Below are positions 45,112 through 54,205 of a stretch of 64,000 nucleotides of DNA, piece after piece; position 1 is the stretch's first letter, and each line of letters starts with the position of its first letter. Below the pieces are notes generated by a model. It was not told the origin of the DNA, made no database searches, and worked only from the letters and a program-made list of their open reading frames with translations. This DNA is from Pseudo-nitzschia pungens (Eukaryota; Bacillariophyta; Bacillariophyceae; Bacillariales; Bacillariaceae), in the NCBI GenBank assembly GCA_037355855.1, contig CM074764.1, positions 2,542,001 through 2,606,000 on the forward strand, given 5' to 3'. The translations under genes were made by a program, and so were the position numbers.

Positions 45112-48069
45112 ATGCCTCCCCCCCCGCCAGCTTCCAGGCGAAAAAGGTCTACCTTGGCTAACACTCCTTCAAACAAACGCGCCTTTACGGGGACCCCTTC
45201 CCGCCGACTACCTGCTGGTTCCGTTCTTCAGGCTACTCCCTCTCCCCCTCCCTCTCCCCGTACAGCTAGGGATTCACTCCCTTCTGATGATGATATGTCC
45301 TTCACTTCTGCTGTGTCTACTGGTGCACTAGATGATGTTGATATGAGCACTGAGCAGTCAGGCACTGGGCATTCAGACACAGGGCATTCAGGCAGTGGGC
45401 AGTCCGACAGTGGGACGTCTGACAGTGGGAAGTCCAACAGTGGGAAGCCCAACAGTGGAACTTCCAACAGTGGGACGTCCAACAGTGGGAAGCCCAACAG
45501 TGGAAAGTCCAACAGTGCGACGTCTAGGGATGGCCAGCCAGGCTCTGAGCCCTCAGACTCTAAGCACCCTCCTTCCAAGGTCTCTCCTTCCAAGTCTAGT
45601 CTGAAACAAGCTACTCTTGCATTTCTTTCTGACACACCGTCTGCAGAGCGACATGCCCTGCGCAAGAAAGCCCTGGCTGCTGCCAACAAAGCTCACTCAG
45701 ATTCCTTCCTCTGGTGCTTCTACGGTAAGGGGCCTTTTACTGGTCGTGCTTCCATTCCCACCCCTATCCACACTCTTCGTAAAACTCCAGCAGGATCCCG
45801 GCTATGGACTGGGTGTCCTAGTCCCACTCACTTCTTCAGCAAGAAAGATGGGAATGACAAGAAATCCATCCATGATGTCTGTCAGTCTGCCATCCCTCCA
45901 GCATATGCTCAAGCTTTTCCTGACAACCCTGAGTGGAGAACTGCTTCTGTGGAGTCCCTGGTTTCCCTTGCTTCTCTCTGCTTCCAAGCCTCTGCAGACT
46001 GGACCAAGCAACCTTCAGGCCATGCTCTGAAGAGATGTCTTATTGGTTTGGCCAAGATGTCTCCTGAGTGTTTTGATGACCTGTATTGTGAAGGTAACCT
46101 TTTGCCCAGCACTGAAGGAAGAGTTTGGTTGGCAGCCAATCAGGTGCTTGGCTCCCACTGGTATTTCAAGAAGCGACCTCCTACACCTGCGCCAACTGCA
46201 GTTGATGATGCTTCCACTTCCAAATCAGTGTCCTTTCTTCCTGGTGGAGGTGATGCTACTGTCTTGTCCTCCTCTGCTGGGCATTTCCTCCAACGCCGAG
46301 GGGTTTGCTCCAGTGATTCTAGAGCTCCAGTGGATGTCACTGCTGGCACCAAGTGTTCTCATCGTTCTTATGTCACTCTGTCCCTTCCAAGGTTGATGTC
46401 ACAACACCCTGGGGAACTATATGATGAGCTGCTCAAGTCTCTCAAGGAAGCTTTGGATCTACTATGGACTGTTGACAAGCGCCTGGTGTTGTATGTTTTT
46501 CCCTCCAGAGCCAGGCTCAACCCCAAGGCCAAGCCTGTTACCAAGTTTTGGACGACACTTCCTGACAGGAAGACCTTGGAATTGTATGTTGCTCAGCTCT
46601 GGCTTCGCAGTAGAACTGCTCCTCATCTACGCTTCTTTGTGGGCCACAGTGCTTCCCTGGAGAAACTCTTTTCAACACAATTGCTCCAGAGGCTCAGAGA
46701 CCGTGACATGGACCTGAAATATGACCACATACAGGCCCCAGTTATTGTCACCTGTGGCTTTCTCCTTGGATCTTACATGCAGAGTTTTGATCTTGACCAC
46801 TACAACGAATTGCTTCAGACTCATCCCAGGTTTCAGGCATGTCCCATTGCTGTTATCAGGAAGAATATCAGCCTTGACAACTCCAGAACTCCTGATCCCA
46901 ATCCTGTTCTGGCTGCACATGTTTTGTGTGATGCTACAAAGCGCGCCCAAACTGTTAAGCTCCTCAAAGCCCAGTTCAATCGGTGCAAACCTTCGGACAT
47001 TGCCTCTCTCCCTGATGGTAAATTCTACAAGTTTATTGAGACAGCTACCAATCCTTCTGACAGACCTCTTCCCCCCTCCAAGCTCAAGACTGTTCGCCAG
47101 GCTAAGCACCGCCAAACTAAATTTATTGAGAGCCATGAAACTGCTCCTGTTCTGGGGGTTGTTGATCTTGATCTTCCAGTTGACCTGGGCCAAGGGCTGG
47201 GTTTGAAGACACTGCGCAGTGTGCTTCTGGGTATCAGAACCCGTGACAATTGGTCATGGCCTCTTTTTCTTTCTGTCGATACCAGTTCATACCGAGGCGA
47301 GATCCTTGCTTTGTACAATATCACTACCAAGGCTGAAGCAATGGCCATGTTGTCTTTCCTGCCTATTATACTGGAAGCTCATTATGGTTCTTGTGTTCGA
47401 CAATGGTTCTCTTCTGAGTGCTTGACTGAAATGGAAGCCTACCATTGGGATGCTGCTGCCAATTGTGTTGTGGAAACTGAACCTGCTGCAGATCCAATGC
47501 AGGATGACTCTCTTCCCTTTTTTGGTGATGGGGATGCAAGAGATTGGGAACTTGTTGATGATGACTTGTCAGTTGACCTTGCACCAGACCTTACCTTTGA
47601 TCTGGATCTGCACTTTAACCTCCAAGCTCGTGCTGACAGTGGTGGTGGCGGATTTGATGATTCTCAATCCATGGATACTTTAGCAACCGGTACTTCCAAT
47701 CTCACTGATGTCCAGGCTTCAGCGCCTGCAGGTGGTGTTCCTACTGGAGGTGATTCTTCCAATGTTGCCAAGGCTGATGCCTCTCCTGGTATTCCTCCTG
47801 AAGTTCCCCCTGCAGTTCCTGACCCTCCCCAGAATGCTATGGCTGGTGACCTCCCTGTGGCCTCTCCTGATTCCTCAACTGCAGTTCCTGCTGCCGGTGG
47901 TGGGGAAGACGCAGCCTCTGCATTGAGGCTTGGAGTTGCTGCAATTGCATTCTCCTCCAGCCATGATGCTAGTGTCAGTGATTTGAGCCATGCCAATGTT
48001 TCCACCAAATCAGCTCCGGCAACTCTTCCATCCCTGCGACAGACTGGGTTTCCTTCTGATCATGGTTAG
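45112..48069 (+). CDS. LINE-C ORF1, 985-aa protein of unknown fold
   Basis: The chosen start is ATG 45112 (MPPPPPASRRKR), with a stop at TAG 48067-48069. Residues 1-160 are low-complexity: Pro/Ser-rich, basic, with tandem NSGKP/NSGTS hexapeptides (about 45365-45530). From about residue 190 it matches ORF1 of A and B closely. It has a Cys/Trp-rich block (LWCFYGKGPFTG, CPSPTHFFSKK, CFDDLYCEGNLLPSTEG) and then a second conserved block (about 420-800) with FWTTLPDRKTLELYVAQLW and NWSWPLFLSVDTSSYRGEILALYN. The C-terminus is acidic then Pro/Ala-rich. No RRM or zinc knuckle is apparent. By position it should be the RNA-binding partner of ORF2. Its first 150 residues differ from those of A and B. Confidence 0.9.
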   Translation: MPPPPPASRRKRSTLANTPSNKRAFTGTPSRRLPAGSVLQATPSPPPSPRTARDSLPSDDDMSFTSAVSTGALDDVDMSTEQSGTGHSDTGHSGSGQSDSGTSDSGKSNSGKPNSGTSNSGTSNSGKPNSGKSNSATSRDGQPGSEPSDSKHPPSKVSPSKSSLKQATLAFLSDTPSAERHALRKKALAAANKAHSDSFLWCFYGKGPFTGRASIPTPIHTLRKTPAGSRLWTGCPSPTHFFSKKDGNDKKSIHDVCQSAIPPAYAQAFPDNPEWRTASVESLVSLASLCFQASADWTKQPSGHALKRCLIGLAKMSPECFDDLYCEGNLLPSTEGRVWLAANQVLGSHWYFKKRPPTPAPTAVDDASTSKSVSFLPGGGDATVLSSSAGHFLQRRGVCSSDSRAPVDVTAGTKCSHRSYVTLSLPRLMSQHPGELYDELLKSLKEALDLLWTVDKRLVLYVFPSRARLNPKAKPVTKFWTTLPDRKTLELYVAQLWLRSRTAPHLRFFVGHSASLEKLFSTQLLQRLRDRDMDLKYDHIQAPVIVTCGFLLGSYMQSFDLDHYNELLQTHPRFQACPIAVIRKNISLDNSRTPDPNPVLAAHVLCDATKRAQTVKLLKAQFNRCKPSDIASLPDGKFYKFIETATNPSDRPLPPSKLKTVRQAKHRQTKFIESHETAPVLGVVDLDLPVDLGQGLGLKTLRSVLLGIRTRDNWSWPLFLSVDTSSYRGEILALYNITTKAEAMAMLSFLPIILEAHYGSCVRQWFSSECLTEMEAYHWDAAANCVVETEPAADPMQDDSLPFFGDGDARDWELVDDDLSVDLAPDLTFDLDLHFNLQARADSGGGGFDDSQSMDTLATGTSNLTDVQASAPAGGVPTGGDSSNVAKADASPGIPPEVPPAVPDPPQNAMAGDLPVASPDSSTAVPAAGGGEDAASALRLGVAAIAFSSSHDASVSDLSHANVSTKSAPATLPSLRQTGFPSDHG
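48062..48069 (+). promoter_or_regulatory. ORF1 stop / ORF2 start overlap (ATGGTTAG)
   Basis: The ORF2 ATG (48062-48064) lies five bases before the ORF1 TAG (48067-48069) in a different frame. The same eight bases are kept in LINE-A (9525-9532, minus), LINE-B (33302-33309) and LINE-G (59538-59545, minus). This arrangement fits termination-coupled reinitiation, as shown for some other LINEs; that mechanism is inferred here. Confidence 0.8.
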
Positions 48070-51000
48070 CTCTTCTGGTATGAGGTTTGATGGGATGCCT
48101 TCCACTCCAAATCCTATCAATGCTTCTACTGTTTCTCCCTTTTCCTCCTCCGCCTCTTCCCCTGTCTCTCAGTTTGTCCAATTAACTCTTCATGGAGACT
48201 CTCTTGCTGCTAAGGATTCTGATAGTTTTGGACATCCTTTTCCCCAAGCTCCATCATCTAATTCCACCATCATCACCTTCCAAAACATTGGGCCTCAGCG
48301 TAGAGCTTCCTTTATGTCCATGTCCAAGCACAACTCCCGTCAATTTGTCAAGAGCAATGCCAGTGTGGCTCTTTTTGCTGAACATTGTTTGAATGAATCC
48401 AAACTCCTGCCATGTGATCTTTTCAATCGGCGCATGAAGAATATCAGTCCCTCAAGTTTTTCCTACCTTGCCAACAACAAGCATGAAGCTTCTGACTGTT
48501 CATGGCTTCAGCCTGGTGGTACAGGGTTTTCCATTGATCAACTGTTCAGTTCCCACAAGATTGCCCATGGGGCTGATCCTTCTGGTCTTGGGAGATGGTC
48601 CTTTGTCAAGTTTCAGGGCAGGGATGGTTACACTGTCACTATGTTTTCTGCTTACTGCCCTGTTGAAAATGACAGGGACCTTGGTTCCGTCTGGAATCAA
48701 CAGTACCGATACTTTCAAGCAGCTGAAAATCTTTTCAGTCCCAACCCATGTATTCTCTTTCACAGGGATTTGACTGCTGCCCTTCAGGTCTGTCTGGGTG
48801 CAGGTGACCAGGTCATTCTTGGGATTGATCAAAATGCTGATGTTCGGACTGATGGCTTGTCTTTTGAGCTCAAGGCTCTTGGTTTCAGAGATGCCATTCT
48901 TACCCTTCATAGTCAGTCTTCTCCTCCTGCCACTCACAACCGCAACACTACCAGAACACCAATTGATGCCATTTGGGTCTCTGAGAATGTTGATGTTCTC
49001 AGGGCTGGGTATTGTCCCTTTGGTGGCGCCTATGGTATGGAATCGGACCACAGAATGCTTTGGATTGAAGTCTGTAATTGCAGCCTCATGGGCAAACACC
49101 TGCCACCTACCGTGAGCTTCTCTCGTTCCAAACTCCAGTCCTCCCACCCTCATCTGCGCCAACGGTATTTCAAGCGTGTCAGGCACAGCTTTCTCAAGGC
49201 TGGAGTGTTTTCTCTCCAAGCTAAGCTGGAACACCTCCTGGCTCAGTTTCAGTCTGGGGATATTTCTGTGCGCGCTGCTCTCATCACCACATATGAAGTC
49301 CTCCATGAAACCTCCACCTCTCTCAGGCTCTCTGTTGAACAAAACCTTTGCCACACAAGAGCTGGTCTGGTTCCATGGTCCCCGAAGCTGCAAGTCTATC
49401 GTGATACAATTGACTTTTGGCGGCGTGTTGTTAAGCTGAGACAGGGTGTGTCCACCAGTCATACTGTTTTGAAAAGGCTGGCATGCAAGCTTTCTCTCTA
49501 CAAAGGAGAACACTGTGATCTTTCCAGTGCTGTCCTCCACCTGAAACAAGCTTACAGGCAATACCGGGCAGTGAAAAAATTGGCCCCCTCTTGGCGAGAC
49601 TCCTTCAATCAAGGCCTGGTGGATGCACTTCTTGCTGAAGGCAAACCTCACAACCAGAATGCTTCCCAGATTCGTGCCCGGATGCGCAGGGAACGTCTTC
49701 AAAGAGAGCTTGGCCTTGCTGCTAGGTCTATTCGGGGACGTGTCAACAAGTCAGCTGTCTTGCGAGCTATTGCAGTTGGCCCTGATGGTGCTGAACAGGT
49801 CTTGGAGTCCCAGTCCACTATGGTTCCAGCTATGGCTGAATCCAATGTCCGGCGTCAACAGCAGTGTCTTGGCACTCCCTCCATGACTCCCTCCTTCATT
49901 CAAGATTTTGGCTACCTCGGCACAGCCCATGCTTCTGCTCAAGTTCTTGATGGCACATATAATCCTCCTCCTGCCACTGACAAATACCTGTCTGAATTTC
50001 TTTCTTGTCTCAAAGTCCCTGCCTCTATTCTGAGTTTGCCCCTCTTTGACTATTCAGTGTGTCCAGCTGACAATGCTGCTGCCTGGAAACACCAGAGGGA
50101 ACGCACAGCAAGTGAACCTTCATGTTTGAGTTTTGCCCACCACAAGGCTTTTGCCCAGGATCCCCAGTTGAACAAGTTTGACACTCTACTGAGATCAGTC
50201 CCATTAATTGTTGGCTTCTCTCCTTCTGCCTGGCAGGTCATCACGGATGTTGAGATATTCAAGAAACCTGGTGAATATAGAGTGGATAAGATGAGGCTCA
50301 TCCAGTTGATGTCTCCTGAGTTCCAAATCAACAACAAGATGATTGGCAGACGCATTCTTGCCCATGCTGAACGTGCCAATGCAGTGGCGGTTGATCAACA
50401 TGGAAGCAGGAAACACCACAAGGCCATCAACACCTGCTTGAACAAGAAGCTCATCTGTGATGTGTTGAGGCAGAAGCGCAGATCCGGTGCTGTTGCTATG
50501 AATGATGCCAAGGGCTGTTATGATAGAATCTCTCATCCCATTGCAGGTCTCACTCTCCAGAGCTTTGGTGTTCCTGCACATGTGTGTGAAGTTCTTCTGT
50601 CTACTCTGCAACATGCTAAGCACCACATCAAAACTGGTTTTGGTCGGTCAGGTCCTGTGTATGGTGATGAACCTGTTCCTCTCAGTGGTTGTGGCCAAGG
50701 CAATGGTATTGGTCCAACTCTTTGGGCTTTGGTGTCAACAATTGTCTTCCGAATGATGCAACAGGCTGGGCATGGTGTCCATCTTATCACTTCTTTGTCA
50801 CTGCAACTGGTTTCTCTTGTGGGTTTTGCCTTTGTGGATGACACAGATTTGTTTTGTGCTGGCTCTGATTCCTCAACATCTGGTGAAGAATTAGCTGTTG
50901 ACTTTCAGGAAGCTCTTGACCGATGGGCTGGTGGGATAATTGCCACTGGTGGTGCGATTGAACCTGCCAAATCTTTCTGTTATTTGATTGATTTCAAATG

Positions 51001-53902
51001 GAATGGATCTGGTTGGGACTATCGCTCCATTGCTGACATGCCCGGTGACTTCTCTGTTGCTGATAAGAATGGCAATCGCGCTACCCTGGATCGTTTTGAA
51101 GTTGACCATGCTGACAAGACCCTTGGGGTTTTTATCTCCATGGATGGCAATGAGGAAGCCCAGATTGCTCACATGAAGTCACAGTCTCAGTCTTTTGGCT
51201 CTCAACTCAAGGCTTCCAAGTGTGAGAAGCGAGCATCCCTCTACACATTCAAGTATTCTTTCATGAAGTCTGTTGAATACCCCATGCCTGTCACGCAACT
51301 TGATGAGGCCACTTGGACAAAGATCATTCACCCAGCTCTTGTTCCTGTGCTGAATAAAGCAGGGATGTCACGGACATTTCCCAGACATGTGTTCTATGGT
51401 CCTTCCCTCTATCAAGGCTTTGGTTTCATTCACCCCTACCTCCTCCAAGAGTTCAGTCATATTGCCACCCTCTTTCAGGAATCTGTCAGGTCCTCCCAAA
51501 CTGGTAGGATTCTCAGGCTAACTGCTGAGTCTCTACGGCTCGAACTTGGCATTCCTCTCCATCTTGGTGTCACACCGTATCATCCTTTTGCTTCCTACGT
51601 CACTCCTTGCTGGTACAAACATGTGTGGAAGTTTTTCTCTGTTCACCCTGTGAGCTTGTTTGAAGACTTCCCAGATCTTCCCCTGCTACGTTCCAATGAC
51701 TGCTATCTCATGCAAGCCTTTGTCAACGCTGGCTTCAGAGGTGCTGACTTGTCCCTCTTGAATCACATGCGCATGTCACTCAAGGCTATCTCCCTTGCTG
51801 ACATTTGTACTCCAGATGGGAAGAGACTCTCTCCCATGGCTTTCCAGCTGACATCCTCCAATCACTTGAGGGATCATCTTGACTGGCCGAGACGTCCTCC
51901 ATCTTGGCCTCCAGCAGCAAAGCGCTTTTGGACTAAGGCACTTCAGACCTGTTTTCTTCCCCCTTGTCCACCCCCTGCAGCCAGGGCACTAGCTCCTTCT
52001 TTTCATCTTGGGCCTTGGCTCTCTCCCCAGACAGCTTCTCTTTGGCCTTGGTTTTTGTCTCCATCCACCAACAGCATATTCTTCAAAACTTCTCCTGGCT
52101 GGACTGTGAGCACCTCCCAGGGCAGGGGCAGATACAGGGTCACTGCGGAACTCCTTTCTGCCAAACCAGCCTGCGCTGATGTACTTGTCTGCCCTGTTAT
52201 CTGTGGCCAAGTTGTTCGAGTGGTTGGGTCCTCTGCTTTTGTTTCCGAACCTCCTGACATGGATCCTCTGGAGTACAATCCATATGATTCTCTTCCAGAC
52301 TCCCCAGTAGATGCCTTTGATGCACTCTGTGAGTCTCCAAGGGTACTTCTCCACAAATATTCTCTACCACAGGCTGGCTGTCAACACCTTGTTGATGCTA
52401 TCCAGAGTGGTACTGCCAGTGCTGTTTGTGATGGGTCATTTGATCCGGACCTTCTCAGAGGAACTTCTGCATTCATTTTGTCACCCAATACCTCCACCAA
52501 GACTGCTTCATTGTTCCTCACTGGCTGTAATTTTGTCAGTGGATCCCCTGAGGATCAGTCATCCTACAGGAGTGAACTGGCGGGTATCATTGGAGTTCTC
52601 ACCTGTTGCACTGCTCTGGTGAATCTTTTTGATATTGCTTCTGGCTCTATCACTATTGCTCTGGATGGTGACACAGCTCTCAAACAGGCTCAGGGATCTT
52701 GGCCTTTGGTTATTTCCCAGAAGTCTTTTGACTATGTTTATGTCATCAGAAACATGATTTCTGCCCTGCCAATCTCTGTGCACTTTCAGTGGGTTCAGGG
52801 CCATCAAGCTGGAATCTTTCTTGATTGGTGGGCCCTTCGCAATCATCAGGTTGACAGCATGGCAAAGGCCTTTCTCTCTGTTCATAGAGCTTCGGCCCAT
52901 CACTATCCCAGACTTGTGTTTGAGCCTTGGGCATTTTCTCTCAATGGACGCAAGTGTTCAAGGTTTGATCAGAATGCTCTGCATGTTGCCATTTCTGGTC
53001 CTCCTCTTCTTCAATACTGGCAGACCCACCATGATATTCCCATTCCACAACCTGTTTTGAGTTCCATCCATTGGTGTGCCCATCTGTCTGCCTTCAAGCG
53101 ATTACCTCCTGGAATGCAACGGTGGTTTGTCAAATTTGCTTCTGGATGCATTGGTGTTGGCAACCAACTACTTCACTACCAGTATCAGGATCACTCCCGG
53201 TGCCCATTGTGTGATGCAGACAACGAGAAGGTCTCTCATGTGCTCTCCTGCAAGGACACTGGGGCAGTACAGCACAGTGTGTCAGCTTTCAAGGGACCAC
53301 TGCAGAAGAGGCTTGAAGTTGAACAAACTGATCCATCATTGGTTGTTGCCATTGTGGATCTTCTCACCAGAGTTCGGAAGGGCCAGACCATTTATCCATC
53401 ATCCTACTCCCCTGCAATTGCGTCTGCTGTCAGGGCACAGAGGACTATTGGCTGGCACAACTGGCTTCTTGGTAGGTGGTCTCCTCGCTGGTATCAAATC
53501 CAGGCTGATTACTACTCCCACATTGGAAGCAAGCGCTCTCCCAAACGTTGGGCTACAGCTGTCATCCATCAGTTCTTTCTTACCTCCTGGGATCTTTGGA
53601 CTTATAGGAATGAACGACTCCATGGTCCTGGGGGTACCCTGGATGCTGAACAACACCAATCTCTTGATGCTTCCATCACTTCAGAATTGGCAATTGGTGC
53701 AGCTGGTGCACTTCCCCAGTCACACTCCCTGTTACAAACCCCTTTCCACGTCCTACAAGGTTACACCCTGACTGCCAAGCGGCAGTGGCTTGCAACCATC
53801 CACCTTGCAAGGAAGCAGTATGCAGCGCCTGTCCCACCAGTGCAGCCATACCAACAAGAAGCTGCTCTTCTCAGAGCCTGGCTTACTGGACCTCAGGGTT
53901 GA
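48062..53902 (+). CDS. LINE-C ORF2: APE endonuclease, RT, RNase H, Cys/His motif
   Basis: 1946 aa from ATG 48062, which overlaps the ORF1 stop in ATGGTTAG, to TGA 53900-53902. The APE endonuclease spans about residues 60-340 (AEHCLNES, GIDQNAD at 254, SDHR at 328). Reverse transcriptase spans about 690-1000, with NDAKGCYDRI from 814, GCGQGNGIGPTLW and the catalytic FVDDTDLF from 924. RNase H starts near 1455 (CDGSFD), then YRSELAG, LDGDTAL and NHQVDSMAKA supply the four acidic residues. A C-x2-C-x8-H-x3-C motif lies near 1714-1730. The enzyme should nick the target and copy element RNA at the nick. All catalytic motifs I can see are intact. A frame open upstream to 47990 lies inside ORF1, so the overlapping ATG is the likely start. 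Confidence 0.95.
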   Translation: MVSSSGMRFDGMPSTPNPINASTVSPFSSSASSPVSQFVQLTLHGDSLAAKDSDSFGHPFPQAPSSNSTIITFQNIGPQRRASFMSMSKHNSRQFVKSNASVALFAEHCLNESKLLPCDLFNRRMKNISPSSFSYLANNKHEASDCSWLQPGGTGFSIDQLFSSHKIAHGADPSGLGRWSFVKFQGRDGYTVTMFSAYCPVENDRDLGSVWNQQYRYFQAAENLFSPNPCILFHRDLTAALQVCLGAGDQVILGIDQNADVRTDGLSFELKALGFRDAILTLHSQSSPPATHNRNTTRTPIDAIWVSENVDVLRAGYCPFGGAYGMESDHRMLWIEVCNCSLMGKHLPPTVSFSRSKLQSSHPHLRQRYFKRVRHSFLKAGVFSLQAKLEHLLAQFQSGDISVRAALITTYEVLHETSTSLRLSVEQNLCHTRAGLVPWSPKLQVYRDTIDFWRRVVKLRQGVSTSHTVLKRLACKLSLYKGEHCDLSSAVLHLKQAYRQYRAVKKLAPSWRDSFNQGLVDALLAEGKPHNQNASQIRARMRRERLQRELGLAARSIRGRVNKSAVLRAIAVGPDGAEQVLESQSTMVPAMAESNVRRQQQCLGTPSMTPSFIQDFGYLGTAHASAQVLDGTYNPPPATDKYLSEFLSCLKVPASILSLPLFDYSVCPADNAAAWKHQRERTASEPSCLSFAHHKAFAQDPQLNKFDTLLRSVPLIVGFSPSAWQVITDVEIFKKPGEYRVDKMRLIQLMSPEFQINNKMIGRRILAHAERANAVAVDQHGSRKHHKAINTCLNKKLICDVLRQKRRSGAVAMNDAKGCYDRISHPIAGLTLQSFGVPAHVCEVLLSTLQHAKHHIKTGFGRSGPVYGDEPVPLSGCGQGNGIGPTLWALVSTIVFRMMQQAGHGVHLITSLSLQLVSLVGFAFVDDTDLFCAGSDSSTSGEELAVDFQEALDRWAGGIIATGGAIEPAKSFCYLIDFKWNGSGWDYRSIADMPGDFSVADKNGNRATLDRFEVDHADKTLGVFISMDGNEEAQIAHMKSQSQSFGSQLKASKCEKRASLYTFKYSFMKSVEYPMPVTQLDEATWTKIIHPALVPVLNKAGMSRTFPRHVFYGPSLYQGFGFIHPYLLQEFSHIATLFQESVRSSQTGRILRLTAESLRLELGIPLHLGVTPYHPFASYVTPCWYKHVWKFFSVHPVSLFEDFPDLPLLRSNDCYLMQAFVNAGFRGADLSLLNHMRMSLKAISLADICTPDGKRLSPMAFQLTSSNHLRDHLDWPRRPPSWPPAAKRFWTKALQTCFLPPCPPPAARALAPSFHLGPWLSPQTASLWPWFLSPSTNSIFFKTSPGWTVSTSQGRGRYRVTAELLSAKPACADVLVCPVICGQVVRVVGSSAFVSEPPDMDPLEYNPYDSLPDSPVDAFDALCESPRVLLHKYSLPQAGCQHLVDAIQSGTASAVCDGSFDPDLLRGTSAFILSPNTSTKTASLFLTGCNFVSGSPEDQSSYRSELAGIIGVLTCCTALVNLFDIASGSITIALDGDTALKQAQGSWPLVISQKSFDYVYVIRNMISALPISVHFQWVQGHQAGIFLDWWALRNHQVDSMAKAFLSVHRASAHHYPRLVFEPWAFSLNGRKCSRFDQNALHVAISGPPLLQYWQTHHDIPIPQPVLSSIHWCAHLSAFKRLPPGMQRWFVKFASGCIGVGNQLLHYQYQDHSRCPLCDADNEKVSHVLSCKDTGAVQHSVSAFKGPLQKRLEVEQTDPSLVVAIVDLLTRVRKGQTIYPSSYSPAIASAVRAQRTIGWHNWLLGRWSPRWYQIQADYYSHIGSKRSPKRWATAVIHQFFLTSWDLWTYRNERLHGPGGTLDAEQHQSLDASITSELAIGAAGALPQSHSLLQTPFHVLQGYTLTAKRQWLATIHLARKQYAAPVPPVQPYQQEAALLRAWLTGPQG

Positions 53903-54205
53903 TTACACTTTGTACCTTGGTTTTGTCTTCTGTTCCTGCTTCTTATCCTGTCCCATCCCTTTTGATACTGGATCTTATCCCAATATCTTCATTCCCATTT
54001 CACTTTCTCTCAAGTCCCTCTTTTGTGGGACTTGTTTGTCCTTCCCCTGCTTGATGTTCAAGGTTTGTTTGAAAATTTGTCGTTCTGCCACTTGGGGTCC
54101 TGACTCTATGATGGAGGCGACGTTAAAGTCTGGCTACAGACTGAGTAATTTAGTTTCACCTTTGGTGATTAAAGTTATTTAAATACGTATATTATTATTA
54201 TTATT
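53903..54205 (+). promoter_or_regulatory. LINE-C 3' UTR with two hairpins and ATT tail
   Basis: The 3' UTR ends with hairpin GTCTG-GCTA-CAGAC (54128-54141), hairpin TCACC-TTT-GGTGA (54156-54168), the AT palindromes TATTTAAATA and ATACGTAT, and five ATT units. The N family has the same layout with paired base changes in the second hairpin (CCACC/GGTGG). This is probably where the RT recognises its template RNA. A microsatellite tail takes the place of poly(A). Confidence 0.8.

Larger units (their letters stand above)
43273..54205 (+). mobile_element. LINE-C, complete L-family LINE with both ORFs open
   Basis: This 10.9-kb element starts ACAATTTTGCGACGCGCG and ends with (ATT)n, flanked by a 19-20 bp TSD in Gypsy gag. 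It has a 1.84-kb 5' UTR, ORF1 (45112-48069), ORF2 (48062-53902) and a 303-bp 3' UTR. It is the only L copy here with no stop or frameshift in either ORF, so it is the best candidate for an active autonomous element. The order APE, RT, RNase H and a C-terminal Cys/His motif is that of RNase H-bearing LINE clades; I cannot assign the clade without a tree. Confidence 0.95.
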
